From positions 7,212,758 to 7,276,757 of the forward strand of contig NC_088868.1 in the NCBI RefSeq assembly GCF_032884065.1: a stretch of 64,000 nucleotides of DNA. The letters run 5' to 3'. The translations under genes were made by a program, and so were the position numbers. Every line of letters starts with the position of its first letter. Positions within the stretch are counted from its first letter, which is position 1. Shown here piece by piece: positions 1 through 11,249 of the stretch. The notes below the pieces were generated by a model that was not told where the DNA came from, ran no database searches, and was given only the letters and a program-made list of their open reading frames with translations. This stretch comes from Artemia franciscana (taxonomy: Eukaryota; Arthropoda; Branchiopoda; Anostraca; Artemiidae).

Positions 1-1130
1 TTAAATATATTACATATCTTATATCACATATCTATTACATTACATTAGGTCAAAATAATACATATCTAGTGACTTTGGTAGGTGAGAAGGCCCGGAATCC
101 CCTTGATGCGTGCATTCCTATTGAAACAATTAAAATAAAATAAAATATAATAATGAAATGATAAAACAAATAAATAAATTATAAAAATAATATTTTACAA
201 AGGTATTTAAAAGAGATTGGCAAGACATGAAACAATTAATTTGAAAAAACGAAAAAAGGTTATAATAAAAAAAAAAATCAATTCGACTGTTTTTATTAAC
301 AAAAGATAATTCCGAAAAGAGAAAGATTTTTTTTTATTAACACTGCGACAGTCTCGTGCTTGAGTGAAGGCGTGCCCTACATGATAGTCCAATGTCATCG
401 AAAACAACGACACGCCAACAGAATATTCATAGACCTTGTAGGAAAACTCGTTCACAATTTTTTCGTTTGAGGGGGGAGGCATAACTCAAAAAACCACAAA
501 ACTGCCAAGTTGTGTAAAAATATGAGAAGTTACAGGGAAATAAGTAATGATATCACAAATTTGGTGGGCAATGTCCCCCTCCTCCTATTGCAAATGCCTG
601 AGCTTAAGGTGGAAGATGTCATAAATAATAAAAATATACTTCAAAAATGTAAATTGAATAATACAAATCCCTCGATGATTCCTGATTCTCAAACAAAAAA
701 TAAAGCTATAAAAAAATGAACAAAAATAACAAAAGAGAACTAACAGGATTATAAATAATAAGATGAATAGATAAAAACAACCATATATTTACCAAACAAG
801 GCTATTTGGTGTTCTAAAGCTCTTACTCTGGTCGGGTGGTGTAACCGCCACAACAAACATAATTATGCCATAAAAATAGGGACATAAATGAACAACAGTC
901 TATTTATCTTATCTAACCCCCCACGTTCAATAGAGCTTGTTGCAATTAGTTGCAATAACCCATTAAATAAGCGTAATTAGTCTACTCCACTGGACAGGGT
1001 TTGAATATCGAATGATTTTTTACAAATAAAGCAAAATATAGAAAAGGAATTCCTGTGAATTCAAACACCATTTAGAAATAATTTCTGAGAGAACACAGTC
1101 TAATCATGACAAGGAGGAAGAAGAGTTAAA
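1..1130. other. AT-rich spacer, no gene seen
   Basis: No convincing gene is visible. The open frames at 207-482 (minus) and 510-719 (plus) are short, low-complexity and rich in Asn, Lys, Phe and Ile, as expected by chance in AT-rich DNA. No splice-flanked conserved exon was recognised. Confidence 0.6.
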
Positions 1131-1720
1131 GACGAGAGAAACGAGAATAATAAAAGCTAGTGGAAAAAAAACGTAAAAATATTTCGGTTAAGACCCTTTC
1201 AACGTTACTTTGAAAGGGTTTTTTATTTTTTTAGTTACTTTTTTAGTCCTTTTCATTTTTACATAGTTTTATATTAATTTTAATTAAGTAAAATAATCAA
1301 TTTTAATTAATTAATTTAATTAGTAATGAAAGATGTCCTTCCTGTCCCTAATTTTTTCCTCGTGGCTATAGCCATTATAAGACGAAAGAATCGTAATGAA
1401 GGGATAAACGAGGATAATCAAAGCCAGTAAAAAAAAAAAAAAATCGAAGAGGATTGTGCAAATAAGACGGTCAAGCGGAGGTCTTGACCGAAATATTTGT
1501 AAAGTCCTCTTCGTTTTTTTCCATTGACTGTTATTATCCCATTTCTTTCTTCTTTATTCGTTTTTTTTCATTGGCTGTTATTATCCCGTTTCTTTCTTCT
1601 TTATTCGTTTTTTTTCCATTGGCTGTTATTATCCCGTTTCTTTCTTCTTTATTCGTTTTTTTCCATTGGCTGTTATTATCCCGTTTTTTTCTTCTTCATA
1701 ATTCTTTTTTCTTAACATTC
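1130..1720. repeat. Foldback region with two hairpins and a 47-bp tandem repeat
   Basis: The left side holds a purine-rich block ending in an A-run (about 1130-1175), and a related block recurs at 1395-1440. The right side (1511-1705) holds four tandem copies of a roughly 47-bp pyrimidine-rich unit (ccattggctgttattatccc core) that is approximately the reverse complement of those blocks, so the region can fold back. Between them are a 10-bp-stem hairpin (1193-1202 with 1210-1219, 7-base loop) and a long hairpin at 1445-1513. The plus-strand open frames at 1484-1762 are translations of the tandem repeat, not genes. Confidence 0.7.
1445..1513. other. 69-base long imperfect hairpin
   Basis: Two 31-base arms (1445-1475 and 1483-1513) flank a 7-base loop (cggaggt). 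The outer nine positions (cgaagagga), an inner caaata block and the loop-proximal eight (cggtcaag) pair perfectly. The remainder includes two G-T wobbles and a small A/G internal loop. Size and shape resemble a microRNA precursor, but expression is unknown and its position inside a foldback repeat makes a repeat-derived hairpin equally likely. Confidence 0.6.
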
Positions 1721-2830
1721 GAAACTAACCAAAAATATTGTGAGCACATTCTGATAGATTAATTTTCAATATCTTTTACTCTAAAAAGAGGAGTTGCAGA
1801 TCATTAAATAAAATTACAATAAATAAAAACACAATAAATAAAATTAATTGCAAAAGGTTTTAATTAAAGATACAATCTCGTATTTGCAATTGGCTAGTGG
1901 AAGCAAAATTTACAAGTTTCCGTCAATGTAAGCTTACTGGTTTAGAGCTCTTCCAACCTCAAAAAGAGGTTGGACCTCAAGGTTCCAACCTCAAAAAAAC
2001 AATATTTAATCTTGCAGAACCTGTTTTGAAGTACATTGCCAATTACGAAGAAGGGGGAATATGTTATAATATAGGAGGAATGGAATAGGAAGGAAGGGTA
2101 ATTTATAAAATAATAATTATTCAGAAATATATATTTGAAATTCAAAAATGATAAATTTATGGAAGGGGAGGTTCTCTGAAGAAAATGCAATTTAACTCCA
2201 AATTTGATTTGTATTTAATTGTTTAAATTTAATTAGTTTTTACTTCAAATTTAATACGAACTAACTGCGAACCTGGAGAGGCTTATTAACGAATGCCTTA
2301 ATACACATTACAATGATTATAAAGATATAAATAATTTTAGTAATTAATGAGTAAAATATGAAAATCATGAGTGTTAGTGCCTCAATACTCATTTAATTCT
2401 CGTAAGTTTGGTCATTTGCCTCCATTTCCCCCGATTTGATGACATTTTCTGATGTCACATTTTTTGATGACATTTGATGACATTTTGATGACATTCCATT
2501 TTCCCCGATAGGTACAGACATTAATACACTAAAGACACTAGTTAATCGTTATCGCAAACGCTAATTTTTTTAAACCATGTTCAGAAGGTCCAATATGGTG
2601 TTAACTTTCAGTCATTCTAGCTGTTAATTCACTCTCTGGAGCAAAAAATTAAATCTTTATTAAATATTATTAACTTTTTATTGAACTTGGAGTTCACCCT
2701 AAACTTTGGGGTTATTTACAAAATTTCTTGCAAAATTAGCATTTTTAGTCTAAAGAAGAAACAAAATGAATAAAATAAGAAAAGACAAACCACTTTGTTA
2801 AGGGTAATGAAAACATTACAAATTTTTGCC
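1720..2830. other. AT-rich spacer, no gene seen
   Basis: No gene is supported. A small perfect hairpin lies at 1953-1973 (ccaacctc, five A, gaggttgg), and the same ccaacctc motif recurs just after it. At about 2437-2500 a gatgacattt motif is repeated several times. Confidence 0.5.
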
Positions 2831-2834
2831 TTAG

Positions 2835-3185
2835 AAATTTCTGACAAAAAAATACGTCAGAAATTGACTAAAATCCGTCCATTTCTGACCAGAATTGACT
2901 TATTTTTCCCACCAAGTTTCATCCCGATCTCTCTACTCTAAGCGTTTTCCAAGATTTCCAGTCCCCCCCAACTCCCCCAAATGACACTGGATCCGGTCGG
3001 GATTTAAAACAAGAGGTCTGAGTTACAAGGTCCTTCTAAATATTAAATTTAATTAAGATCCAATGACTCGTTCGTAAGTTAAAAATACCTCATTTTTTTC
3101 TAATTTTTCCGAAATTTTTGAAGAAAAAAACTGCGTCAGAAATAGACTAAAATTCTTCAATTTCTGACCAGAATTGACCAAAAAC
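2835..3185 (+). repeat. Single copy of the dispersed 'S' repeat unit
   Basis: The stretch from cccaccaagtttcatccc (about 2910) through tccggtcgggatttaaaa to the tcgtaagttaaaaatacctc block is the unit that forms a tandem array at 46.0-48.5 kb and recurs at 25.9-26.8 and 37.9-38.4 kb. It is bracketed by two direct copies of a roughly 65-bp block containing cgtcagaaat and catttctgaccagaattgac-like text (2835-2900 and 3118-3182), so part of a second unit is present. Confidence 0.75.
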
Positions 3186-3874
3186 TGTGTTTTTTTCGTG
3201 TTTTGACTCTGTATGACCTGTTAAAGCAAGATGAAGGAGGCTTTTAAGTCAAATTGTCCTAATTATTTTGATTCAGTTATACAATATTCCCATTCGGAAG
3301 GGTTGTAAAGTTCCAGCTACACTGTTGAAACCATCTTTATGCCATCTTCCAATACAGTTTCCAAAATAATTGGGAAAATTTTTACAGAATTTAGAATTTA
3401 AATTCTTGAATGAAATCAAGTTACAATCGAATTAAGTCTGAAAAAATCTAAGCCAAGAGAATTATGTCTATAGACAAATGACGGAGAAAATCCGAAATAA
3501 TACACATTGACAGACAACCTAAAATGGAAAAAAGGCCAGACATCCCTCCCCCCTTGAAGACTAAAATATACAAAAGTAAAAAACAAATAATTTATTTGAA
3601 AAACGTAACTTTTTTGGAAAACTTCAACCGTCGCAATCCCTTAAACAAAAACTAACGTTCTTTTAATTGAACCATTCTAATTTTTTTAATATCAAAAGTA
3701 AAAACACAAAAAATAGGGAGAACAATAGGGATCCTTTTTTGTAAGACAGTGGGCTCAAACCTCAATGAATATTTCGACCTTATACCCAAGGGCCTTCCTC
3801 GGCAAAACAGATGTAAATGTAAAAAAAAAATCATATTAAAATAAAAGTTCTTAAACCGAACTGGCCAGACATGA
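3185..3874. other. Spacer, no gene seen
   Basis: AT-rich sequence without a recognisable gene. The minus-strand open frame at 3652-3834 shows no domain or conserved motif. Confidence 0.5.
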
Positions 3875-4278
3875 CAATAAACAACAAAGAGAGATAAAAC
3901 TTCACCAAAAAAAACCTCAAACGAGACTGCGGCCAGTAGAGAGAAAAGAGATGAAAGACTAAATTTCGCAACAGAATAGTTAGCTAAGTTTCAATTTTCA
4001 TAATTTTTCCTCAGTTGCTTTGATGTTCTCATTGAAGTAACTCTAATAGCTTCTTTTCCCTACGTGGATCAGTAGCGACAATTATATTTATTATTATTGG
4101 TGGTAGTTTTATTTGTTTTCAGTTTAGTGTTTTCTTTTATATTGTGCTGAGGACGCCTAGTTTAGATACAGGCGAAATATCCGCGTTATTTAATCTTTCA
4201 TCTCTTTTCTCTCTACTGGCCGCAGTCTCGTTTGAGGTTTTTTCTTGTGTGGAGTTTTATCTCTCTTTTTGTTTATTG
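3875..4278. mobile_element. 404-bp foldback (MITE-like) element
   Basis: Its two ends are nearly perfect inverted repeats of about 88 bp (3875-3962 and 4190-4278), beginning caataaac and including the distinctive block actgcggccagtagagag. The roughly 227-bp centre has no coding capacity. Long terminal inverted repeats with a short non-coding centre are typical of non-autonomous DNA transposons or foldback elements. No clear target-site duplication was seen at the boundaries, so exact ends and superfamily are open. Confidence 0.75.
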
Positions 4279-5740
4279 ATATTAAAATACGACCTTTAAA
4301 ACTAAATTATTATAAAACAGTTCCAGAATTCTTACTTCAACCAGGACTGATAGATAAAACGGGGTGAAACAAAATCCCTATTTTTGTAACTGTTGTTTAT
4401 GTTCATGATGGAAAGGAATTGTGGTCATCATCGCTGATTATATTCAAAATATATATTTCTTCAAAAAAGTATTTTAACCTAACTCACGCTTATAGCCAGC
4501 ACCCTATCCACAAATAAACAAAGACAGAAACTGTTTCACAAAAGTCTCTTTGCAACCTAAAATTCAGACTGCACTCATCGAGTTCCGCAATTGAATTTTC
4601 AGTCCGGAAATAATTGGAAACAAGCCTCATTGGCTAGAATTTCTAGCCGATAAATGCACGCTACACAGCCTATACCAAATATCATAAGCGTAAAAGGAAT
4701 TGGGGGTTTCAACACGAGAACTAGAAAAAGGGTTAGAGACCAAATTCTCGCTAGTTAGTGTCTATTTCATTTTCCCCTTTTTGGGTTGTATTCTAGAATT
4801 TGGCCTTACTCTAGGAGAACAGCGAAATCTTACGGAAAATTTTGCAAATCCTGGCCTATACTATTTTTTCTATCTTTATAGTTGTAGCTTTGTAACTTCT
4901 TCTTTGTCGATCTTCGTAATTAACTTCATATCGGCTTCAAACCCAATTGCCATGGCAACCTTTTCGCAGTGGTGGATCCAAGAGGAGCACGGGTTTCCCT
5001 TACCCCAAGATTTTCTGGTATCCTCATTTCGTTTTCTTTCCTTTTTTTCATAAACTTGCCAAATTGGTGAATTATTCACACCCTTGTCAAATCCCCCCCC
5101 CAGGCTTTTGCTCTAGATCCACCTTTGGCCTCCTGTGGGGGGGGGGGACATCAAACCAATCCTTGTGGGCATATGTTTAATACAGAACAGTAGAAAAGTT
5201 TAACATGGTTCAATTTGTTTATAATATTTGTGTACTGGGATTAGGCTAAAAATATACTTTGAGGGTCCTCATGGCCACTACTCTTTTCTTCTTTTAGGAT
5301 TGAAGGCGATGAAGAAGGTTAAACGGCGATTCCCTCGGGGCAAGACGAAGGTGCATGTTATATAATAGGGAATGTTTACCTGCGTTAATTACTTAAGAGT
5401 TTCTCTGATTCTTAAAAAACCTACCCCCCCCCCCGCAAACCAGGATTTCATTAGATCTTACGACTTCCTTCAGTATTATCTCTGTATTGGAAGGATAAAA
5501 AATATACATCTCATTTTAAAAAAAGTGAAGATGAAACATTCCAAGAAGACATGTGTTCATGATAGCGTTGTAGTAGCAATGAATGCCAAGAATGAGACAT
5601 ATTTTAAATATGAATCAAGCATGAAGACCTTATTGGAAATGTATGCGTGCGTGCGGTGACATGACAGTAAGAAGTTAAATTTCGGTGGAGTACCGAGAAA
5701 ATTCATCTGTTATACAGGTGGATATGCGAGAGTAATATCC
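4279..5740. other. Spacer with a very weak exon-like segment
   Basis: No gene can be assigned. The 117-codon plus-strand frame at 4700-5053 is hydrophobic and unconserved to my eye. A short segment (about 5298-5350) follows a pyrimidine-rich acceptor-like tract ending in ag and precedes a gt; one frame reads through Lys/Arg-rich codons (MKKVKRRFPRGKTK). It could be a tiny exon or chance. Opposed poly-C and poly-G runs lie at about 5092-5149. Confidence 0.35.
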
Positions 5741-5747
5741 CAAGATA

Positions 5748-6047
5748 ATGATAGTGCTTAAAGAAAATGCGAATCTAAAATATTTAGTTGACGATGAAGG
5801 CCATCTTCTTGATGCTGGTAACACGTTACCATTTGATAAAGCTTATCACAATCCTCCAACTATTGTCATTCAACAAAAGGTAGAAACAAGAGAGGTGTAC
5901 GCCCGCAAATTCATGCAACATATCCTGTCTATGAGTCAAAACTGCAACCTATTTAAAAATAACGTGGTAATAGATGGTGAAACCGCAAGTAAAATAAAAA
6001 GGGCACTAGCAGATAATTTCATCAAGGAAATTAAAGGTGAATGGTGA
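5748..6047 (+). CDS. Unrecognised 99-codon open frame
   Basis: I do not recognise this protein. The frame starts at an ATG and ends in TGA, with a balanced amino-acid composition (for example LVDDEGHLLDAG early and VVIDGETASKIKRAL late) that looks more like real protein than neighbouring frames. In-frame text just upstream is broken by stops, which suggests a fragment or relic rather than a complete gene. It lies about 160 bases before the CARD-like relic at 6208 and on the same strand, so both may belong to one decayed locus. No domain, signal peptide or membrane segment is evident. Confidence 0.3.
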   Translation: MIVLKENANLKYLVDDEGHLLDAGNTLPFDKAYHNPPTIVIQQKVETREVYARKFMQHILSMSQNCNLFKNNVVIDGETASKIKRALADNFIKEIKGEW

Positions 6048-6207
6048 AAAATAAAGCGCCAGCAAACCTTACTAACGCCAATGATAGTTTACCCCCGGAC
6101 ACATTCACTGAACCATGAATCAATCTGTAAAAAAGGAGTGAGTTTGTTACTAACGAGAAAGAATTCCTGTTAGTTTTTAATTGGTAGTGAGAGTGTCAAG
6201 ATTAAAA

Positions 6208-6497
6208 ATGAATAAAGCGGACCGACAGAAGAAATCTTGCTACTTTAGAAAAATGGCTAATTCTAGATGATAATCATGAAAGATTATCAGAGCAGAAGAT
6301 AATCTTCACTAAGAGAACGATTGACACTGTAGTGGAAAATGAATCCCCATCTTTGGATTATTGTCTAAGACTTATGTGGCGTGGCCCTACGGCGCTTAGT
6401 GAATTTATTTATATATTAATCGAGGCTAAACAAATTGATAATGCACATCTGTTTGAAGATTGCCCAGAGTTTCAGTTACTCCTCCCATTTCTCTAGT
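6208..6497 (+). pseudogene. CARD-domain relic, initiator-caspase or Apaf-1-like
   Basis: An ATG at 6208 opens with MNKADR, closely resembling the N-terminus of caspase-9-type CARDs. That frame soon closes, but the next frame is open from 6212 to the TAG at 6495-6497 (about 95 codons). It reads as a CARD: charged helix 1 (DRRNLATLEKWLIL), a middle containing TKRTIDTVVENE, and the hallmark helix-5 segment LRLMWRGPTALSEFIYIL, comparable to the R-G-P-x-A-F signature of caspase CARDs. One single-base shift within about 6220-6232 joins the two frames. CARDs mediate homotypic assembly of apoptotic or immune platforms. The frameshift and the following stop argue for a pseudogene, or an exon with a sequencing error. 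Assignment is by motif only. Confidence 0.5.
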
Positions 6498-6603
6498 GAT
6501 CCAATAAACAATCGACATAGGCACGAAGCGATAGCTAAGTTAGCATTGAAAATGTTTTACACGCGTCCATTACGTTTGTATACATTGAGCAGCTGATCGT
6601 CCT

Positions 6604-7905
6604 GTGAGAATTGTACTGTTATTGCTGACTATAATGAAGAGTGTAGATTATGAAATCCATGTAAATTGCATAGAGGATACGCAGTGCAAATCCAAGACTG
6701 TAACTCCTATCTTGAAGAAGTTTGTGATTCCCACACAAGAGATTTCCCATACTCCAATTTTTACTTTGATAAATGTGATCAATGGGAAAATACTTACCCG
6801 TAGCATGATTGCAAAGAACTCTAAACGTGATTTTAGTTTATTTTCAAGAAACTGCTTTCGTCGTGGTTTTAAATTCTTTTGGGAGGAAGAACATGGTCTA
6901 TTCTCCAATTGCTGGAATAATAAGAGAGTCTGTTTTTATGACATCGGTGTGACGATATCAACTACTATGATTATAAACACACTGATTTTTAAATGGCTGT
7001 TACAGAAAGTGATTCTTCATATGAGAATTTCGTGTGTAACATTGCTTCAAATAAGCAAATTGAAACATCTGAATTTTATAATATGAATCAAAATAGTATA
7101 ATTGACTTTACGAAGAGATATGATAAAAATGAAGTTACATTACACTGTAGAAGATGTGACCCTGACTTTGCATGCTGAGATAAATACAAGTTGAACCATG
7201 AAAAGCTGTCAACGCTTATTATTAATGATTGTTAACCTATACGTTGAAGAAGAAATCTAAAGGATACAGAGTTTTGTATATAAAAGATTTGTTAATAAGC
7301 AAATTCACAAACATTTTAAAACCATTCCGCTCTTTGGGCACTGAAATTTATATTATACATGTGAGAAAGAGTATTTTCAACTAGAAAATCGTTCAATCAA
7401 AAATTGCCAACATAAATGCTAAGAAATTTACTGTAAGTATACCCGCAACATAGAAAAATAAAATATAATAGTTCATGAAAACCATAGCCTTTGGTTGATG
7501 AATCATATACTCGCTAATAGATTTTCCACATAGCTCAAGATGGTTTTTAATGTGAGACGTGTAGAAAGCATATGGTAGGCCAAGGGGGATCAAAAAAGTC
7601 AATATTCTTTGCTGTTTGAAAGATGCATAACCAATGTCTAGTCTTTACAGTTGATAAGTTACTGTTAATAATGATAAGAATACTTTTAACACTTTGATTA
7701 TGGTCAGGGAAATCCGAGGGACTGCAATAGGATTTGTATTTGGGCATGAAGGGATCCAAATTGAATACATTGATTATTTGATTCGTGTTGATAGTGCCAA
7801 GTCTAATAAACCACTAGCATCATGGGTAATTTACCAGTTCGTACCGTGCCTTTTGGGACAAAATTCATATCTTGATTACCAGACAAAATCCAATACAATG
7901 ATACC
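6604..7905 (+). pseudogene. Possible caspase p20-like remains
   Basis: Downstream of the CARD relic and on the same strand, the frame at 6604-7086 contains IFTLINVINGKIL, then SKRDFSLF and RRGFKFFWEEEHG. The order recalls the start of a caspase large subunit (L-I-I-N-x, then K-D-x-x-x-L-x-x-L-F, then L-G-F). A later frame (7694-7909) contains FVFGHEGIQ, LIRVDS and QFVPCLLG, which could match the active-site histidine region and the segment before the catalytic cysteine. No intact QACRG-type cysteine motif is visible. Frames are interrupted by stops throughout. This is inference from weak motif order; random AT-rich sequence could mimic parts of it. Confidence 0.3.
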
Positions 7906-8039
7906 ATGAGTTTTTGCAAACATTTCTTCGCTTCTACCATTTTCAAATAATCGTGAATATCTATCAAGAGATTGCATTGTCAATTCTTATAGAGTCCTTT
8001 AGGATTTATGACGGGGTAAATTGTCGACTTGGATTCCAT

Positions 8040-11000
8040 TTACTTTACATACAGGAGTTTTTCATAATAAAAAAAGGATTTTTATAGCAGTAATAAGTTT
8101 TTTCATAGTAGTAACAAGTTTTTCCTTAAAAATAACAAATTGTTCTTAATACTAACAAATTTTTCTTATAGTAATATTGTTTTTCTTAATAGTAAAAAGT
8201 TTTTCTTAATACTAACAAACTTTTTCTTTGAAGTAACATGTTTTCATAGCACTAATAAGTTTTTCTGAATAGTAACAAGTTTTTTCTTAATAGTAACTTT
8301 TTTTTTAGTACCAAGATGTGTTTTTTAAGATTAGCAAGCTTTTCGATAACAGTAAAAAAAAAATTTAATACAAACGATTTCTTCTAAGATTAGCAGTTTT
8401 TGTCGATAATAGTAAAAGTTTCTTCGTAATGGTAACACGTTTTTCTTACATATTTTTTCTAATATTATCGATTTATTCTTGATAAAAATATTTTTTTTTC
8501 TTAATAGCAGCGATTTTTGTTATTAATACTAATAAATTTTTTTCACAAAAGTAATAAGTTTTTTCCTAATGGTAACAATTTTGTCTCTTAATAGTGACGT
8601 GTTTTTCATAATACCATAAAGTTTCTTTTAATAACAGTAGCAATTTTTTTCTAATAGTATCACGGTTTTTCTTAACGTAAAAAGACTTTCTTAATAATAA
8701 TTTTTTTTTCTATTAGTAACAGGATTTTTCTAATAGCAACAGGTTTTTCTTAATATTAGTACAATGTTTCTTAGAAGTAAAAAGTTATTTATTAATGCTA
8801 ACAAGTTTTTATCTAAACAGTAGCAGGGGTTTTCTTAATAGCTACAGGTTTTTTCTTAATACTAAAAAAAAACTTTTAGAAGTGACAAGTTTTTCTTAAT
8901 ACTAACAATTTTTTCTGAGTGACTAATAATGATAATATGCGTTCTTGATAAAAACATTTTTCTTAATAGCAAAAAGTTTTTTTCATCATAGTAATAAGTT
9001 TTCTTAATAGTAACAAGTTTGTCTCTTAATAGTAACATGTTTTTCATGATACCAAAATTTTTTTTTTATAGCAGTAGCAAGTTTCTTCATAATAGTAACA
9101 ATTTTTTCTTAATAATTACAGATTTTTTTTAATACTAACAAATATTTTCTAAAAGTAACATGGTTTTTCTTAATAGTAACAAGTTTTTCCTTAATACTAA
9201 CATAACTTTTCTTAGAAGTAATATGTTTTTCATAAGTAGTAATAAGTTTTTCAGAATAATAGCAAGTTTTTTCTTAATAGTAAAATGTCTTTCTTATTCT
9301 AAGAAGTTTTTTTAAGATTACCAAGTTTTTCGATCATAGTAACAAGTTTCTCTCTTAATAGTAAAAAGTTTTCTTAATACTTACAATTTTTAACTAAGCT
9401 TACCAAGTTTTTTCGATAATAGTAAAAGTGTTTTCGTTATGGTAACAAGTTTTTTCTAGACTAACAAGTTTTACTAACAATACTAACAAGTTAATAGTAA
9501 TGAGTAATAGTAGCATTTTGTTCTTGATAAAAACATTTTTTCTTAATAGCCACAAGTTTTTTTATACTAATAATTTTTCTTCATAATAGTAATAAGATTT
9601 TTTTCTTAAAAGTAACAGTTTTGTCTCTGAATAGGAACATTATCTTCACAACACTAAAAATTTTATTACAACAGTAGCAGTTTTTTCATAGTACTAAAGG
9701 TTTTTTTCTTAATAGTAACACTTTTTCTTAGTACTAAAAAGTTTTTTTAAGAGTAATAAGTTTTCAATAATAGAAACAAGTTTGACTCTTAATAGCACCA
9801 AGTTTTTCTTAATACTAACAAATTTTATCTAAGGTTAGCCAGTTTTCCGATAATACTAGAAGTTTGTTCGTAACGATAACAAGGTTTTCTTAATACTAAA
9901 AATTTTTTACACATAGTAAAGAATAGTAATAACAATTTGTTCATGACAAAAACATTTTATTAATAGCAACAAGTTTTTTTCTTAATACTAATAATTTTTT
10001 CATAAGAGTAATAATTTTTTTCTAATGGTAACAAGTTTGTCTCTTAACAATAACATGTTTTACATAATACCGAAAAGTTTTTTATAACAGTAGCAAGTTT
10101 TTTCTAATAGTAACAAGGTTTTCCTTAATATTAACAAGTTTTTCTTAAACCTAACAAATTTTTTCTAATATTCACAGGATTTTTCTTAATAGCCATAGGT
10201 TTTTCATCAATGCTAACAAATTTTTTCTTAGAAGTAACAAGTTTTTTCTGAATAGTAACAGGGTTTTTCTTAGTAGCAACAGGTTTTATTTTAATACTAA
10301 TAAAATTTTTCTTAGAAGTGAAAAGTTTTGTCTTAATACTAACACATTTTTTCTAGTGGTAACGAGTAATAATAACAATTTTTTCCTGATAAAATCATTT
10401 TTCTTAATAGCAACAAGTATTTTTCATACTAGTAATAAGTTTTCTTCCTAATAGTAACAAGTTTATCTTAATACCAAAAAAATTTTTCTAATAGGAACAT
10501 GGTTTTTCTTAATAGCAACTAATATTTCGCAAAACTAACAAAATATTTCTTAGCACTAACATATTTTTCATAATACTAGCAAGTTTTTCTGAATAGTAAG
10601 AAGTTTTTTCTTAATAGTAACATGTTTTTAAATACTAAGAAGTTTTTTTTTAAGATTAGCAAGTTTTTTGATAATAGTAACAAGTTTGCCTCTTAACAGT
10701 AACAAGTTTTTCTTAATACTAACAAATTTTTTCGATAATAGTAAAAGTTTCTTGATGATTGTAACAAGTTTTCTTAATACTAATAAGTTTTTGTAACAGT
10801 AACGAGGAATAAAGACATTTTGTTCTTGATAAAAACATTTTTCTTAATAGCAACAAGTTTTCTTTTACTAATACTAATAAGTTTGTTTCATAATAGTAAT
10901 AAGTTCATTTCTTAATAATAACAAGTTTGTCTCTTAATTGTAACATGTTTTCATAATACCAAAAAGTTTTTTATACCCGTAGCAAGATTTTTCTAATATT

Positions 11001-11165
11001 AACAAGATTTTTCTTAATGGTAACAAGTTTTTCTTAATATTAACAATTTTCTCTAATAGCAACAGGTTTTTTCTTAATAGCAACAGGTTTTTCCTTAATA
11101 ATAAAGAGTTTTTCTTAATACTAACAATTTTTTCTAATAGCAACATAGTTTTTCTTAATAGCAAC
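8040..11165. repeat. 3.1-kb AT-rich minisatellite with higher-order units
   Basis: The whole stretch is degenerate copies of a roughly 20-bp unit close to tttttcttaatagtaacaag, with many variants (tactaacaa, tagcaacag, aagattagcaag). Superimposed is a longer period. The landmark ttcttgataaaaacat recurs, with variation, at about 8475, 8941, 9520, 9939, 10383 and 10822 (spacings about 420-580 bp), and a gtctcttaata landmark follows each by about 70-110 bp. The minus-strand open frames at 8862-9047 and 10934-11236 (LLLRKN-type repeats) are translations of the repeat, not genes. Confidence 0.9.
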
Positions 11166-11249
11166 AAGTGTTTTCTTCTTCCAACTAGCTCTTCCACATG
11201 AAGGTTAGGAGAAAAAAATAAATAAACAAATAACATCGGATACTTATTG

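Noticed and set aside
1193..1230. Bacterial-type intrinsic terminator (hairpin plus T-run)
   Set aside because: The shape fits, but the genome is eukaryotic and the hairpin is part of a foldback repeat.
4700..5053. 117-codon plus-strand ORF as a membrane protein
   Set aside because: Hydrophobic composition is expected from T-rich DNA; no conserved motif, and it contains fragments of what look like dispersed repeats.
8040..11165. CRISPR-like array
   Set aside because: Repeats are contiguous and degenerate with no unique spacers, and the context is an animal genome.
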